Positions 14,301 through 27,091 of a stretch of DNA of 64,000 nt are shown one piece after another. Position 1 is the stretch's first letter; every line of letters begins with the position of its first letter. Source of the DNA: Dipylidium caninum (taxonomy: Eukaryota > Platyhelminthes > Cestoda > Cyclophyllidea > Dipylidiidae); NCBI GenBank assembly GCA_017562135.1, contig QEYB01000377.1:475949-539948 (forward strand), in the 5' to 3' direction. The position numbers were made by a program, and so were the translations under genes. The notes beneath the pieces are model-generated. The model was not told where the DNA came from. It ran no database searches and saw nothing but the letters and a program-made list of their open reading frames with translations.

Positions 14301-15174
14301 ATGACAAAATTGCGATAATCTTGACGCTGTGTCTCCTTCAAATCACTAATCCGACTATTCCACGTCATTTTCTGAACTTCGTACTCCGAGTGGAAGCTAC
14401 GTTGGAGTTGTGAAACTGCATCGGCTACACTAATTTCCTCGTTGTCTTTTGACAACAGAGCTTCTGTGCTGTTTACAATGCTGGGAAAAATAAAAACATC
14501 GACTTGCTGATAGAGAAATAAACGTAGACTAGATAAAGCAGGAATATATGAAACAAAGTATAAATAATACTGGGTTCTCCTACTTATTCTGGAGGTCGTC
14601 AAGAACACGATTGCGTTCGGCGACTTCTGTTTCAATGGCGATGGCAAACGACTGTTCTAACTGGATAAGATCCATTCCAGATGGTGACTGGACGATCTTA
14701 GTATAGGCTTGACCGAATATTTCTTCATCAGTCGGAGGTTGAGCTTGAAATCTCGAGGATATTCGCTACAGGATAAAAATTAAGGCGGAAAAAGGTAAAC
14801 ATCCAAACCTCTTGAACACGTTCCTCCAAGGCAGTAGCAATTTGGAGAGGCTTTTCCTCACTCGACAGCAAATTATTATAGAGATTAGTTAGTCGATCAT
14901 CTACATAGCTCCGTTCCTTTTCTTTGATGAAGTTAGATAAAGCATCAGCAAAATCTAAATGAATTGCAGTTTAAATCCTTTTCAAGAATAAGACGGACGA
15001 GTATCTTGTATCAATACCTTTTTCAGCAAATTTGGGTATCTTGTGGTCAAGGATAAGTCGGGACAAAAGCCAGCTTGAGGGTTGACGAAGAGGAATTTCT
15101 AAAGTCTCTTCACAAGAGACTTTGAAAGAACCTCTGTAAACTTTCACATAAGAGAATTGCACTGCCTTAGTCAT
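11344..15174 (-). CDS. FERRY3: FERRY complex subunit 3 homologue (C12orf4 family), nine exons, complete
   Basis: Homologue of human FERRY3/C12orf4, a subunit of the five-part Rab5 effector complex that links mRNAs to early endosomes. Exons in coding order are 15174-15018, 14954-14809, 14765-14584, 14480-14232, 14160-13966, 13923-13802, 13760-13644, 13529-13234 and 11607-11344. Every junction keeps frame, giving 575 residues against about 552 in human. Landmarks shared with the human protein are FAEKD near residue 50, DFHFPELD near 360, YLTRHSNL near 410, DITTLSLPLLF near 475 and SWCQRRAE near 493. A Gly-rich insert follows RHSNL in exon 8. Predicted helical segments with Glu/Gln/Arg-rich sequence occupy residues 100-260. 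Introns are short except the last, about 1.6 kb. Most donors are GTRAG-like, but exon 2 uses GTTTGG and exon 6 GTAATC, which are weak. The family assignment is firm; the function is inferred from human work. Confidence 0.92.
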
Positions 15175-18100
15175 GCCTGGAGAGGAATGAGACCAAAGTT
15201 TAAAGGATATAGATCGGGGTAGGCAATCCGCATTGCCAAAATATTTGCGTATTATTGTGAACCTAAGCCCCGCTCATATAGGACATAAAGCAAAAGCTCA
15301 TTGCTATTCAATCAGGGGCAAGGTATGATCCATCTGATTTGTTAAAGTGCATTAGTCATTAAAATAAGGGCTAAAAGTGTGTTTGTGGCGCGCATATAAT
15401 GGGAATGCCAGATAACTCCGACGGATTGCGGCAAATATTAAAAAGTGACGATGGGGAGGAAATTTGTGATTACCGGAGTACGTGTGAATGCTGGGGGATT
15501 CACAGAAATACACAAAGACACCCCTCAATCCTAATGGCCATCGCCACCAATCAAACCAGGGTATCTGTAGGCGGACGATTTTGAACCCGCGCCTTTTTAA
15601 ATGACGCTTAGAACAAAGATCTCTTGGTGTATCTCATATACAGCCACAATCCTAGTCACTTAACAGATGCTAACATTTTCAAGAGGTAGTTCTTAGATTA
15701 AATTTTAGTGTGGTTGATTTTATTAACGCTTGTTATTGGAGGTTGTAAATGGCCGTCAGAGTTTTCATATGACCATAAAGTTATTAAGCCGTAGAGAAAC
15801 ACATAAGTAGAGTTCAACAACTACCACCGAATAAATGATCCACAACTGCGGTCTAATTGCATTGGATCCAAAGAGATTCAAAATAGTAAATTACCAACTG
15901 GCATGATTTGCGCGGTTTGATCCCAATAGTGGAGGAACCCAAGGAATCCATCAACTATTCCGGTTTTTTATATGAAAATTGTGTTCTCGGTTTTGTAATG
16001 AATATAATGCAGCTGTTCTTCGTGTCTGCTACGCAATGGGTTGTTAACAACCCAGTAAAGCCCTCGGAAATCCGATCCTGCCACGTCGTTAGCATGAAAT
16101 TATAACCCTAAGTATGTCCTAGTCTACGTAGCTCACATTACAGAAATTCCGCATAATCTCTATATCAAATACTCTTGTATTTCTACCCCCCGGTTTCGAT
16201 TGAAGACAAATGTCCTACCTTACTTTGACTGAAGTCGAAAGGCATAGAATACTATGATAATTGGAGATTGGAATATTCCCTTCCCTTATGCACACTTTAG
16301 GAAAAACAAACAAATGGCATCGAAAACCTATGCACTCTATAACCATTTTTCAAGCTATAAAAGCCACATTTAAAGGACCTTCTATTAATCGATTATATCG
16401 AGGAAAAATGGATTTTCCTGCTTCTCATAATATTAGGCATTTGATTTCTTGGCTTTGGGAATTTGTCGGCAACGCCCCATTTTGTCATGTAGAAAAATCA
16501 TCACAGTATTACGTAGAATACTCTCTACTTTTTAAATAGACATTATATTTAGAAAATTTTATCATTCTAACGCAACCTTATCAACCTGCAGCATTCGAGA
16601 TCATGACCCACTCAAAAGGCGTTAGTAGGCCGATCAGCCCGACGTTCAAATTACAAACGGTGTACTTGGAAAACTCATAAAATGTGGCCTAATTACATGA
16701 AAAAGCATACATTATCACCAACTGCCCCCATATACATTTTGCTAATTTAGCGTCCGTTTCCTTCCACCTAATAAAACGTTGGGTGCGCAGATATGTCAAC
16801 ATTTAATGGAAAACGGCCCAGATTTGCAAACATTAGCTACATTTTAGACAACAGCGAGAAGTAAATTTTAGAGCTCGTAGCCCAATTAAATGATTCATAT
16901 GACTTATTAATCGCTTCCAGCGTACACTTGTAATTTATAGCTTATATTCATTGACTCCCTACTACTTTTTATTTTCGGTTCTTACGATTTAGCAATTTGC
17001 GTCAGGATCTTGTTTCAGTGTGGCGACAATAAAACATCCTCTAGTTGACTACTTCATTAATAATGCATTGGATGAATTGAGTAGTTGCCATACGTACAGA
17101 GAAATTCTGAAACCTTCCTTCTCCCCTACATTGGTGCCCTTTCGCCTTCAAGCATAGTGCCTCTTTACATTCTTACTTGTTTATTTTCCCATACCTAGTG
17201 CCTTATGAGAGGTGTGGTAAAAAGGTGTTAGAGTGATTCACTGGTTTTGGCTTTAACAGACCCAGTAACACTTTGCGTTCCCCCAATAATAACATCCACG
17301 TGGGGATAACTTTTGAGCTGCCTCGTTACCTTCCCAGACATCCTGTGTAGCGACAGAGCCAGCCTTTCTCTATGTCCCCATCATGTGTTGGCTTTTTTTA
17401 AATTCTTCCACTTATGGTAACTTCATACGGATCTAGGTGTTCTACAATCGCAATTATTCATAGATATTACAATAGTAATCAGTCGGGCATTTTTAGAAGA
17501 GGAAACCCACAATCGTCAGGTACCACTTATTTTCCATTAACCTTACACGCTGACTTCTTCGAATCATGTCGGCATGGAGAACCTCATGAGTGGCAAAGGC
17601 CAGGTAGAGTGGAAAGTGAATAGGTTAGGTATGAAGTCAGAAGTTTCTGATGTGGGTAGCAGGCGCAGGATGAAGAAAGACCGGCGCAGCCAAGCAAATG
17701 CTCACTTGAAAGAGATTGATATTCCTCCTATTCATTAAATTCGATGCTTTGATCTAACCTCATGAATTTTGGACTTGGCCTTTTATTAGGAACAATGACA
17801 ATGGAGGGACGCAGGGGGTACAGAAGAAGTGTTAACTTAATCAGCCTTCTGGTAGCCGCCAAAGTTGTATGGCCTGTCAAGATGAGAGAAGATATCGTAT
17901 GGTAATTTAACACAACTAAATAGGTGCAGTGAAGAGACTGGAGATTGAACTAATAATGGGGCACTTCGCAACTTCCGGGTATTTATGAAAAGTGTCTGAA
18001 ATTACCATGTTGCTCTCCGCTCTCCATAAATCAGCTTTGTCCTCAACAACTGACTTCCTTCCTGGCTTCTTAGCGTTATATGCAAGAGTCAATTGCTTGC

Positions 18101-20999
18101 TAACATTTTTAGATGTGATTGAAGATCATTTTGACGTAGACCTAATCCGCAGGTGCAGCCTCAAGAAGATGCCTCCGTTATAAGTGACTCGCATAGGCAC
18201 AGAGTAGTCAGGGCACAAAGTTCACTTTGAATAGCAATCTCGATTCAGGTCGTGTCTTAAAGAGCTTATTTTATTAAGCGATGTTAGTAGCAACCTTGGT
18301 AAAAAAAAATCTGATGATATAAATTTATTGCAGGTTATAGCCATGAAAGCCACGCAAGTCGGTTGGGACGATTAACAAATGGCTTCAGCAGCTCATACTT
18401 TGCTAGCGTGGACGAGTCACTTTCCACCAACTTCTGCGATTGTAACGTGATAACCTTCCGGCTTAGTAGTTTCGAAATAAAGCTCAAACTAGAAAGACAA
18501 GGAAAGAAAATGATTAGGAACGCCTGATGTTTGGGTCGTTATATCACGCAGAGAAGAGTGTCATTTTGAGACTCCCTGTTGAATAAATGCCAAGCAACTT
18601 TATTTCTGACGCAACCTCAGTCAAAACATAGGCAGGAACACAACACGCATTAATGGAAAGAGCTCCTTCCTAAAGGAGAAAAATCTCGCGAGTTCAGTTG
18701 TTAATTGCCTTGATTTAATTGTTCTTTACTACAACAAATACTTTCAGAAAGGTTAGGTTGCCTGGCACCATAAATCTCCCATGTTTACATTAACCAGAGT
18801 ACTGGACTGTAGGACATTGGTAAGAGCTACGAAGAGGGCACAACAAAGCATTCACTTACGGCCCCCTCGAACAATCAGTCGGTTTGCAATTCAAATAACG
18901 TTAGATATTTCTTAAATGCTTCTCTCAAGACAATCCTACTCAGGAATATTTTATTCGAACCATTTGTCTTTCACTCTCTGCTAGTACACACATGAACCTC
19001 AGTAACGAAGTAGAGCGAAAGAAGGGCTTCTATGGCTTACATCAGAGTATGTCAAAATGCCACAGACAAATTAGTCGTTAAAAGTTAGTCTCCTCCGATT
19101 TCGCCCTTTGGCGGACGATCTGAGCACACATACGAGCCACTTTGTCTGGTTATTGTCAATGGAAGGCCATTTGCGCAAGAATCACGGTGCTGTCAAGAGC
19201 ATTGGAGTGTTTTCTAGACACTTTCGCAGGGAGGCAGGAGCACTTCACAAAATGTCACAGGAAAGGCGGGCCCTGAAATACCACAATGGTGAAAGATCAC
19301 AAGTGTGCTTTATTTCGGCGACCCGCAAAAAATTTACCTGATAAACATTGTTCATTGAGGTCGTTATTTAATTGTTTCAAATTTCAGGTGTAGTTGAAAT
19401 AGCTGGCCTGGACAAATACATGTTAAGAAAACCGCTATTTCTATCAGATAGCATGGAATTTGTTTTATTTAAGTACATTTATTAATTTTATGTCTATATT
19501 TATACAATAATAGCAGATTACCGGGAAGCCCCACGTTAGAGTGTAACTGAGTGCTGCATTGTATGTGGATATTTCTGGTTTTCGTTATCTTACGCTTGTC
19601 ATTTAGCAAATGACTTCCGGGCTGTGCTTAAGGCACTTAGATCCCCCACTTTAGCAGTAAACTTCATTTGAGAGAGATTTGAGAGATTAACGTCTTTGGC
19701 AAATGAAGTCTAAGCACTTCGGTTTTTAGAACTCCCGTCTCTATGCCCAAGTGGCGGCAGTCACAACTTATGAAGTTTCATGCCTTAGAAACTCAACAAA
19801 ACGACTCTATTCAACATGGGGACGCTGTTAGCAATTCACCCTTCCAGAGTGCCAGGCGCTTAGTTTGAGTTACAGACGGCGGCTCGTCGTCTGTGTGGAC
19901 GACGGTAAAAGCACAAAATACTAGGTTTTCACTAGACGCACATAACGGAAACAGGCATTCACGTAGCTATTATCGTTCACCTTAGAACTTCAGGGCAGAC
20001 TGGAAGGACTTCAACTCATATCAGCCATTCCAATGACACTTTAGCTGCTTTCGATTAAGTAGTGTTTGTACGCATAAAAACTTTGGCCTTCATAAAAAGT
20101 TGCAACAAAGGAGGGTAAATACTTCATTTTTTAGGTCTAAGAACTCTGATCTGGTGTCTCGGTGCATGAATGCAGTTACATACAATAATTTTTCACGCCA
20201 AAGGAGTGAGGCGAGTGGTGGAAACATTATAAAATTCCACTCTCATATAGTCGGAGAGGTGGATGAGAAGGAGTTTCTTTGTAAAACTATCATATGGGCA
20301 GAAAATTTCTATATTCCAATAGAATATACAAAAAAATGACTATTTAAAGGTTATTTTTGGAATTATTAGTGAGTCAACATAAGTGGCGATTGTGTACTTA
20401 TGCTTTGCCTTCATTTTTTTAAATTATACATTTTACCAATTAGACGTACTACGATGTTGTTTAATTTCTTAGGAGGAGTAAGTTTTCATTTTTCTTCTAC
20501 CGATGTGAAACAGTTTGCCGCACATTACTTTTCCCTACGTTAATATTACCACCTAATTTCACTTTGTTTACTCATTAAGACCCAAAAGAAAACTACTGTT
20601 TAGGGCGATTTTCTCCAGATATCTTACTCATAACACGGAAATTTACAACTACGTCTCCATGGCAATAGAATCCGAGTTAAATCCTAACTTCTTTCTCTGG
20701 CTACTCCGTCTAAAGATGAGGTGAAGGAAGGAGGAGTTTTGGGTGGCCCGTCATCTGTGGAGGTTCCAATAAATTCGAGAGGAGGCGCAAATGATCGCAA
20801 AGAAGAGGACTTCATACTTTTCTCCAGAACACAATATTCCTCACCTTCCTCGTGATGCTATTAACCAAGTGAGGTTTCGCTCAAAAAGAAATTATCCTTT
20901 TTTATTCACCTCATGTCTTTAATTGTATTACGGCGACGTCCTCTGATTAAGTATTCAGTTATTGTTCTATTTTAATTCATTATATTTAATAAAACGATT
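15175..20999. other. Intergenic region, nothing supported
   Basis: I see no convincing exon. Open stretches at 16261-16539, 17414-17623, 19108-19341 and 20100-20339 (+) are AT-rich, unflanked by good splice sites and match nothing I recognise. The start of FERRY3 at 15174 implies its promoter lies in the first few hundred bases on the minus strand, but no clear core element stands out. Confidence 0.5.
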
Positions 21000-22097
21000 A
21001 TTTTACTTCTACGAGATGTTGAGGAAAATTGAACACCTCGGTATTCGTGGGATCGACAGAGGTCTCTGGTGACTCAAAATGGCCACTTCTCATCTTTGAT
21101 AAATCCCTACTGGATGCCAAAGCCTTGTTCCAACCAAATGATTTTAAGATCTTTGTTTTGGCCCCAATTCTCCTCAAATCTACTAGTACTAGTAATACTA
21201 GTAGTAGTCGTTTAAAGAGGTGAGTGGATTAAAATCCACAACGTGGGCAATTCATTAATAGTTACACTTACGGCCCGATACAAGGTATCATAAAAAAATG
21301 TTTGAAGTAAACAATGTATTGGGCGTAGTTACGAAGAGAGTTTAATGCTTCTCGACCATCGGCCTTCCTATGAGATATCGCGGATGAGTTCTGCTTCATT
21401 TATCCTGCCATTTGACTGAAATTAATGGTTAATGGCAGAATACTAAGTAAACTTTAATTTGTATGGTTTTGGCGGCGATTAGGATTGGGAGGTAGGAGTA
21501 GGAGAGGCAAATAGGGTAAGTGGTTACTTCTAAATGAACACTCGCTCGGAGTCTACGTGTCTCGTATGCTGATACTTTTTTCGTTGGCGCCCCTTTGATG
21601 ACTGGGACGTCCGACTCGTGGCAGGCAGACACACTCGATGGGAATAAATATTGACTTTGATTAGAGTGTAAACTGAATATCTCGTGGCAATCACTGAACC
21701 AAGTTTAGGATGAGTGTCACAGTAATCACTCGACCATTCAGGTGACCAATCACATTTGGCCAACATTTCAACTTGTCGCGTCAAAACAGGTCTGGTTAAA
21801 AGTTTCATTAAAAAAGAGCCTGTTGCTAGTTTAGCCAGGTGAATCCTCAACGCATAAGCTCTAGCATAGAGAGTGGAGCAGTCCATATTATCACTCATTT
21901 CGTGAATGCCAGAATTTCCACGAACTAAATGGTATTATTTGTAACTCCTGATGCGCGATGTTGAGGTTTTGGTAGCTGATGCGATTGACTTTAATGTTGA
22001 GCTATTTAAAATGGATTCCACTACTTGAGTTAGGTTTTCACAGCCACTGCTAAGCCGGTAACCCTGAAATGCGATCCCGCTACCGGAGCTAAATGGA
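21000..22097 (-). other. Unassigned minus-strand open stretches downstream of TMEM26
   Basis: Three minus-strand frames are open here. One begins after a good pyrimidine-rich acceptor (CCATTTAG, exon side from 22097) and runs to 21935. A second covers 21904-21530 and has a protein-like composition with several Cys and Trp residues. A third runs from about 21220 to 21017 and starts with a Leu/Val run produced by repeated ACTAGT. I could not join them in frame with consensus splice sites, and I do not recognise the products. They may be exons of an unknown gene or chance frames. The plus strand is also open at 21029-21223. Confidence 0.25.
21179..21210. repeat. Clustered ACTAGT palindromes
   Basis: Three ACTAGT hexamers occur within about 30 bases, separated by a few bases, followed by TAGTAG. 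It is a short low-complexity patch and the cause of the Leu/Val-rich minus-strand translation at this position. Confidence 0.7.
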
Positions 22098-22185
22098 TTG
22101 GCAAGAGAAAGAAAGATGAAGAAGAGGAAAGTTAACAATTTCGGTAAAATATTGAGGCATCTTTCTACCCATCATGAGGGTTGCC

Positions 22186-25100
22186 TCAGGGCACAAGAAT
22201 TATCGGAATTTCTGATTTAGCATTTGACCAGTTGCGTCGAAATTCGCTCAATATCACTGCAGAGCGAAATACCTGAAGGAGGATGAGGAGGGAGTTTTTA
22301 CACGTGAAGAAAATGTTCGAGTAACTGCGAACATTGAAATGTAGCACTAGAGTGAGTCTCAAGGCCAGAAAGGGGACATCTTGGAGGATGAGAGACATGA
22401 ATATTGCCCAGAGCTCGGTGCCGAACCAAAGATGTCCACAACCCGAGATACGGTCGTCTGAGGAGTCGTTGGAGCAGCAATCACAAAAATGCCGTCGTTT
22501 TGGAGGTGAAAGGTGGCTCTCGAGTTGAATCTGCATTTGTTCATCAACAAGAAGCTCATTAAAGGTGGTACTTCTCGAAACCGAACGGAGAAGTGAGGGA
22601 GCTTGAGGAGGTACTTGATTAGGCCGCTCTAGGGTGGCAGTCTTGTTGAAACAGAATTGAAGGAGAGAGGCCTGCCACAAGCAAAGGATGCAGATGTTAA
22701 GCGACGTGTTTGTCCGTACTGCTTCTTCGTTGAAGGCTTCAAAGAGCTCCAAAATATCTGCCGCGTTGCCGATATTAATGAGAAGCAGCTGCGAGAGCTG
22801 GTCCCTACTTATCCCCAGGCGAGGAAGCAACCACCGGCCGACAATGACCGAGAGCAGTAGGAGCTGTTCCATTATCCGCACCCGCATTTTTAGTGGATAA
22901 TGTTGCAATGTCACCGCCTAGTAGAGACAAGAAGAAAGAAAATTCTATCAGAGTAAGCCTCGAAGGTGAGAATGACGAAGTGATACAGACGCCCTGTAAT
23001 TGTCTTATTTTCTTTATTTTTAAAAATCATGTATATAATTGATATTTCTCAAGGTAAATCCATTATTATAAGCCTCGAGGGTCTCTTAAACTGTTCTACT
23101 GCCACTCGAATGTCTCAATCACACAATCCAAATTTAAATCTTTAAGCTAACATTTCTTTGCTATTTTTAACACTGACGTTCACGCAATCCTGAGAAGGTT
23201 ATTAGGTCACCAGCATTACTTGGCGGGTTAATTAAATGTTGGGTACCACGGGTCATGTGGACTAAGGAAGACAAAACTAAGGCGATGTATTTCCCTCCGA
23301 CCCACAAAATCTGTCTAAGTGTATTAATTCCCCATTCTAGAGGGAATAATGACTCCTCTTACACAATAGCTTGGAGTGGATAAGTGTCTCCCCCACTGTG
23401 AATGGACGAGAAGGAGTTCTACTGTATTTCTCAAGAGGCTCACTAGATAAAAGATCAAAAAGTGAGCAATAACAGTCAACATCGTCTTGATTTACTGTCG
23501 AGTGCTTCTTTAATTGTATCGTCTCATTAAAATGCACCTCCTTGCTGTTACACACCACCTATGCATGGCAGGAGGTAGGTAGAAGAAGGGAGACATAACG
23601 CAGCCTGAATAACTTACTTTTCATAAGATCCCGCTTAATATGGTTTACTTTAATCTCTCAACCCCTGAATTTGGTGGATATCGTGTAAAAGGTGGCCAAT
23701 TAAAGATTCTTTTACTCTAGAATATCTTAAACTCTTCCATATAGAAAAAATTTAAATCATGGTGTCAGTCAGAGCTTAAAAAAAAACAATTAATAAGTGG
23801 AAGAAAAAAGTGCGATTTTCCTTGTCATATGCTGCCCGCATTTTGGGTGAAGAAGGATTCATTTAGCAAAATTTGTCACCCACCTGAATGAGGCTTTCCT
23901 CCTGCGTTGGAAATCGTATCATCGTCTAAAAAGCACACATGAGAGGTCGGATTGTTGGTTGATAATGTGTAAATTGCATAATTTGCCGCAAATCCTATTA
24001 ATTCAGACGCATTTCAAAATTAATTTTGTGAAATAGCTTTGTTTCTAGAGAAAATTATGTTAGAATTGTCCGGTTATATCGAATTCCTTCTTGATCCTAT
24101 AGATGTACAAATCTGCAAATAGTAAAAATAAGTACGTCGAGAGCTAATTGAGAAAACCGGAGGATGATAAAACAATTGTCTTTGATTTCTTGTCACTTTG
24201 AGTCGTAAATAGACCGAGACAGTCAAAAATTTGTGCATTGTGGCGAGGGAGAAAGAAAGAGCGAAAAAGCGAGAAAGTACAGATTCATCTAGGAGGATTC
24301 ACCACCCATTATGTAATATATCGTGTCTTAACTGTTGAGAAAATCTTGCCGGAAAATTCGTTGAATTGTATCCATTATTACTGACAATTATCTACCGAAA
24401 CGTATGATGAGCGCTTAATATCTTTTTGTCTTTCTTCTCAGCCAAGAGTGACTGAGTGCCTGTGGCGTGTCTGATTGCTCCATCGCCAATTCAGTTGTGA
24501 AGAAAAACTGGTACGTACAATGACTTTGGTCGACTCTCCTCTGGGAGGAGGCGAGGCTACGAAACTGTGACGATAAACTTGGTTTGAGTATAAGATGGAG
24601 GGCACCCTCAACAAACCCGTCTCCCTAACTACAAACTTCATCTCCCCGGTAATTAATGCAGAGCTGGAGAGATGGCATTCTTCAATGATTTGAGAATAAA
24701 TGTTCATTAATGCAACATTTGTCCTGGTTTGTAAATATTTTTAAACTTTACCAAAAGTTCCTAAAGTTCCCTTAACTTAGCCTTAAATCTAACGCCCCAA
24801 ACCCGTCAGTTTATGGGCTAAGTGAGGCGGAAGGTGAAGAAGGAAACCAGCGATAGCTCAACACCTCACTTCGGGTGCTCAGTTTGGCGCCACCGCAAGG
24901 AGGACTTTTGAACGCAGATTCCCGAGTAGACGGTTAAGCACTTACATCCTCAGGGGACCGTTTTATGCGAAGAGAGGAACGACTGATTCCAGACTTAATA
25001 GTGATGTTCTGGCGCATTGCGGCTGCATTCAAGTAGTTCTCCACCGTATCTCCCATTATCACGAGATTTTCCTTGAAATATATTGAAGGTAAATGAAAAT

Positions 25101-27091
25101 TTTTTTTTACAGAATGTAAAGCTAGTGATGTCACTTGTTGGTGGATCATCGTTGATAGGTCTGGAATTCTCAACAATCTTCATACTACGACCAATACGAC
25201 TTACGCCCGGTTCATTGTACACCAGACCGGCCTCCATCCAGGGATTTCGAGTCAGCATCACTTCACCGGGTTTTACAATTCCTTGACTGTTGATCACCGC
25301 ATCAGTCGCTTCATTTAGCTGCTGAAGTTGATGCAATTCGATGATCCAAATAGGCGGGCAGGCACAGAAGAGGTAGGCCAGAAGGCATTTCGTGAACCTG
25401 GTCGAAGTGTTCGAAAGGTGCTAGTGAGTAGCCTGCGTGGATTTCAATGACCCAAGGAAAGAAGCCTCTACTCTGCCAGCGTTTCACACCCAAATACCAA
25501 TCACCTCATCCTCAAATAGGCGAAACTCTAAAGTAACATTTAATCCTACCTCCAGATTGCTACCATCCGATCGTTTGCCTGTATTATCATAAATACAGTC
25601 CGCTAAGAAAAAGAAATGCCTGTATTGCACGACTCCGAGGACTACTTTCATTGTGAGAAATGCTTTTCGGCAAAATGTATTCCCAGAAAAAGTGGCAGGC
25701 GAATCGTATGCGGCTGGTGTAAATCAGTGTAGAGCATTAAGAAACACTTGGTATACGACACCCTCTAATGTACTAAACATGGAAGAAACGATTGAGAGGG
25801 CTGCAGGGAAGGTGTAAAAACAGAGGTCATAGGGCACAAATTTACGAACAGAAGGGAAGTTACTCGGAAAGCCCAAATTTATAGCCCCTAATGCGAACAC
25901 TTCGGAGTATTTCATCATTCCTCATTGCTATATGATGTGAGGGATACAAGATTAAGACATGTTGGTAAATGTGTCAAAGCTTCCTTCATTCATTGTCCGC
26001 TTCTCCTGGATTAAATATTGGAGTGGATGGAGAGCGTTCTCTGAGTTTTAAACATTGCGGAATCAGGTAAGGGAAGCACTAAAACAGGGGGTGTCTTCTT
26101 TACTCAATCCCACTTCTCAGCTAAATAGACTTTTGGGCTTCCCATTTTGTGTCGTAGTGGCAAGAAAGACGACTGGGGAGTGGAACCTTCACTAGACCAA
26201 ACAGATAGGTATGAAAACGGTTTTGCATTATTTCGTTTGAGTCTACTGTGATTAACTCTAACGCGGAAGTATGAGATGGCCACGGCAAAGTAGGTTGTAG
26301 ATAATGTTAAACTAGAAATTAATTAAATGCATTAATCATGTCTAATGGCGCTTTAAGGATAAATAACTTCATGTTAACTTGACATCAGTCAATAAAATCA
26401 ACGACTGGTGGACCAATCGGAAGCCAGTTGCATTGACTTACCACTTCTCCGTTCTATCTTGAGTCCTCCTGGGGGTCACGACGAATACAATGGAGTAACA
26501 CAGATCTGCTAACAAAGGGAGCATTAGGAGGCAGAGCATCCAGTAGATATTATCCCCTTTTGCTGTCACTACTGTCACAACTAACGTCAGGGTCAGAGCG
26601 AGGAAAACAAATCTCGCCAGGATTGCTCTTAGCGCAATGAGAAGCTGTAGGATACCCATCCAACCGCGACAGCAGATTCGCAGACAACAGCCGGTTGAGG
26701 GGTCTTGAATCACTGCTCTGCTGTACTTGTAACCGATGTAACTAAGTCCTGATGGTCGTCTAGAGGCACCAGAGATCTTATGTGATTCCAGACTATGGCT
26801 ATTGCAGTTGGAGAAGGTCTTTGGGAGTGGATACTTGAGGGGGGCGTTGGGAGCTTCATCAGTGTCTGACTGTGATTTTACATGTTCTTGCAACTCCTGT
26901 TGATTGGGTTCATATGATAAGATATTTTTGGAGAAATGTTTCGGATATGGTGGTTTAGGTGGGATTTCAAGGTCATCGGTGGAACCTCCAAGATCCATAA
27001 GACAGTCATCGGTCTTCGATTGTGGCAAATCCATTGCATTGGAGGCTGAAATAGAAGATTGATCAGGATTTACGGACTTCTTCACTTCCAT
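22186..27091 (-). CDS. TMEM26: TMEM26 homologue, four exons
   Basis: Multipass membrane protein of the TMEM26 family; its molecular function is not established. Exons in coding order are 27091-26442, 25397-25205, 25071-24946 and 22917-22186. All join in frame (GTAAGT donors for exons 1-3), giving 566 residues against 368 in human. Diagnostic words are KWF across the exon 1/2 junction, WIIELHQ (human WLLELHH), VGRWLLP, SRDQLSQLLL and NAADILE in exon 4, then TELWAIFMS and ILQDVPFLALRL near the C-terminus. Hydrophobic segments lie at about 146-172, 183-205, 219-236 and in four or more stretches after residue 338. The first 130 or so residues are a hydrophilic N-terminal extension not present in the human protein. 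A Ser/Cys-rich loop of about 70 residues in exon 4 is also extra. The last intron is about 2 kb. Family identity is strong; the start codon is the first ATG of an open exon and could be preceded by another exon. Confidence 0.92.

Noticed and set aside
15540..15610. tRNA-like B-box on the minus strand (GGGTTCAAAATC)
   Set aside because: No A-box or cloverleaf could be formed around it.
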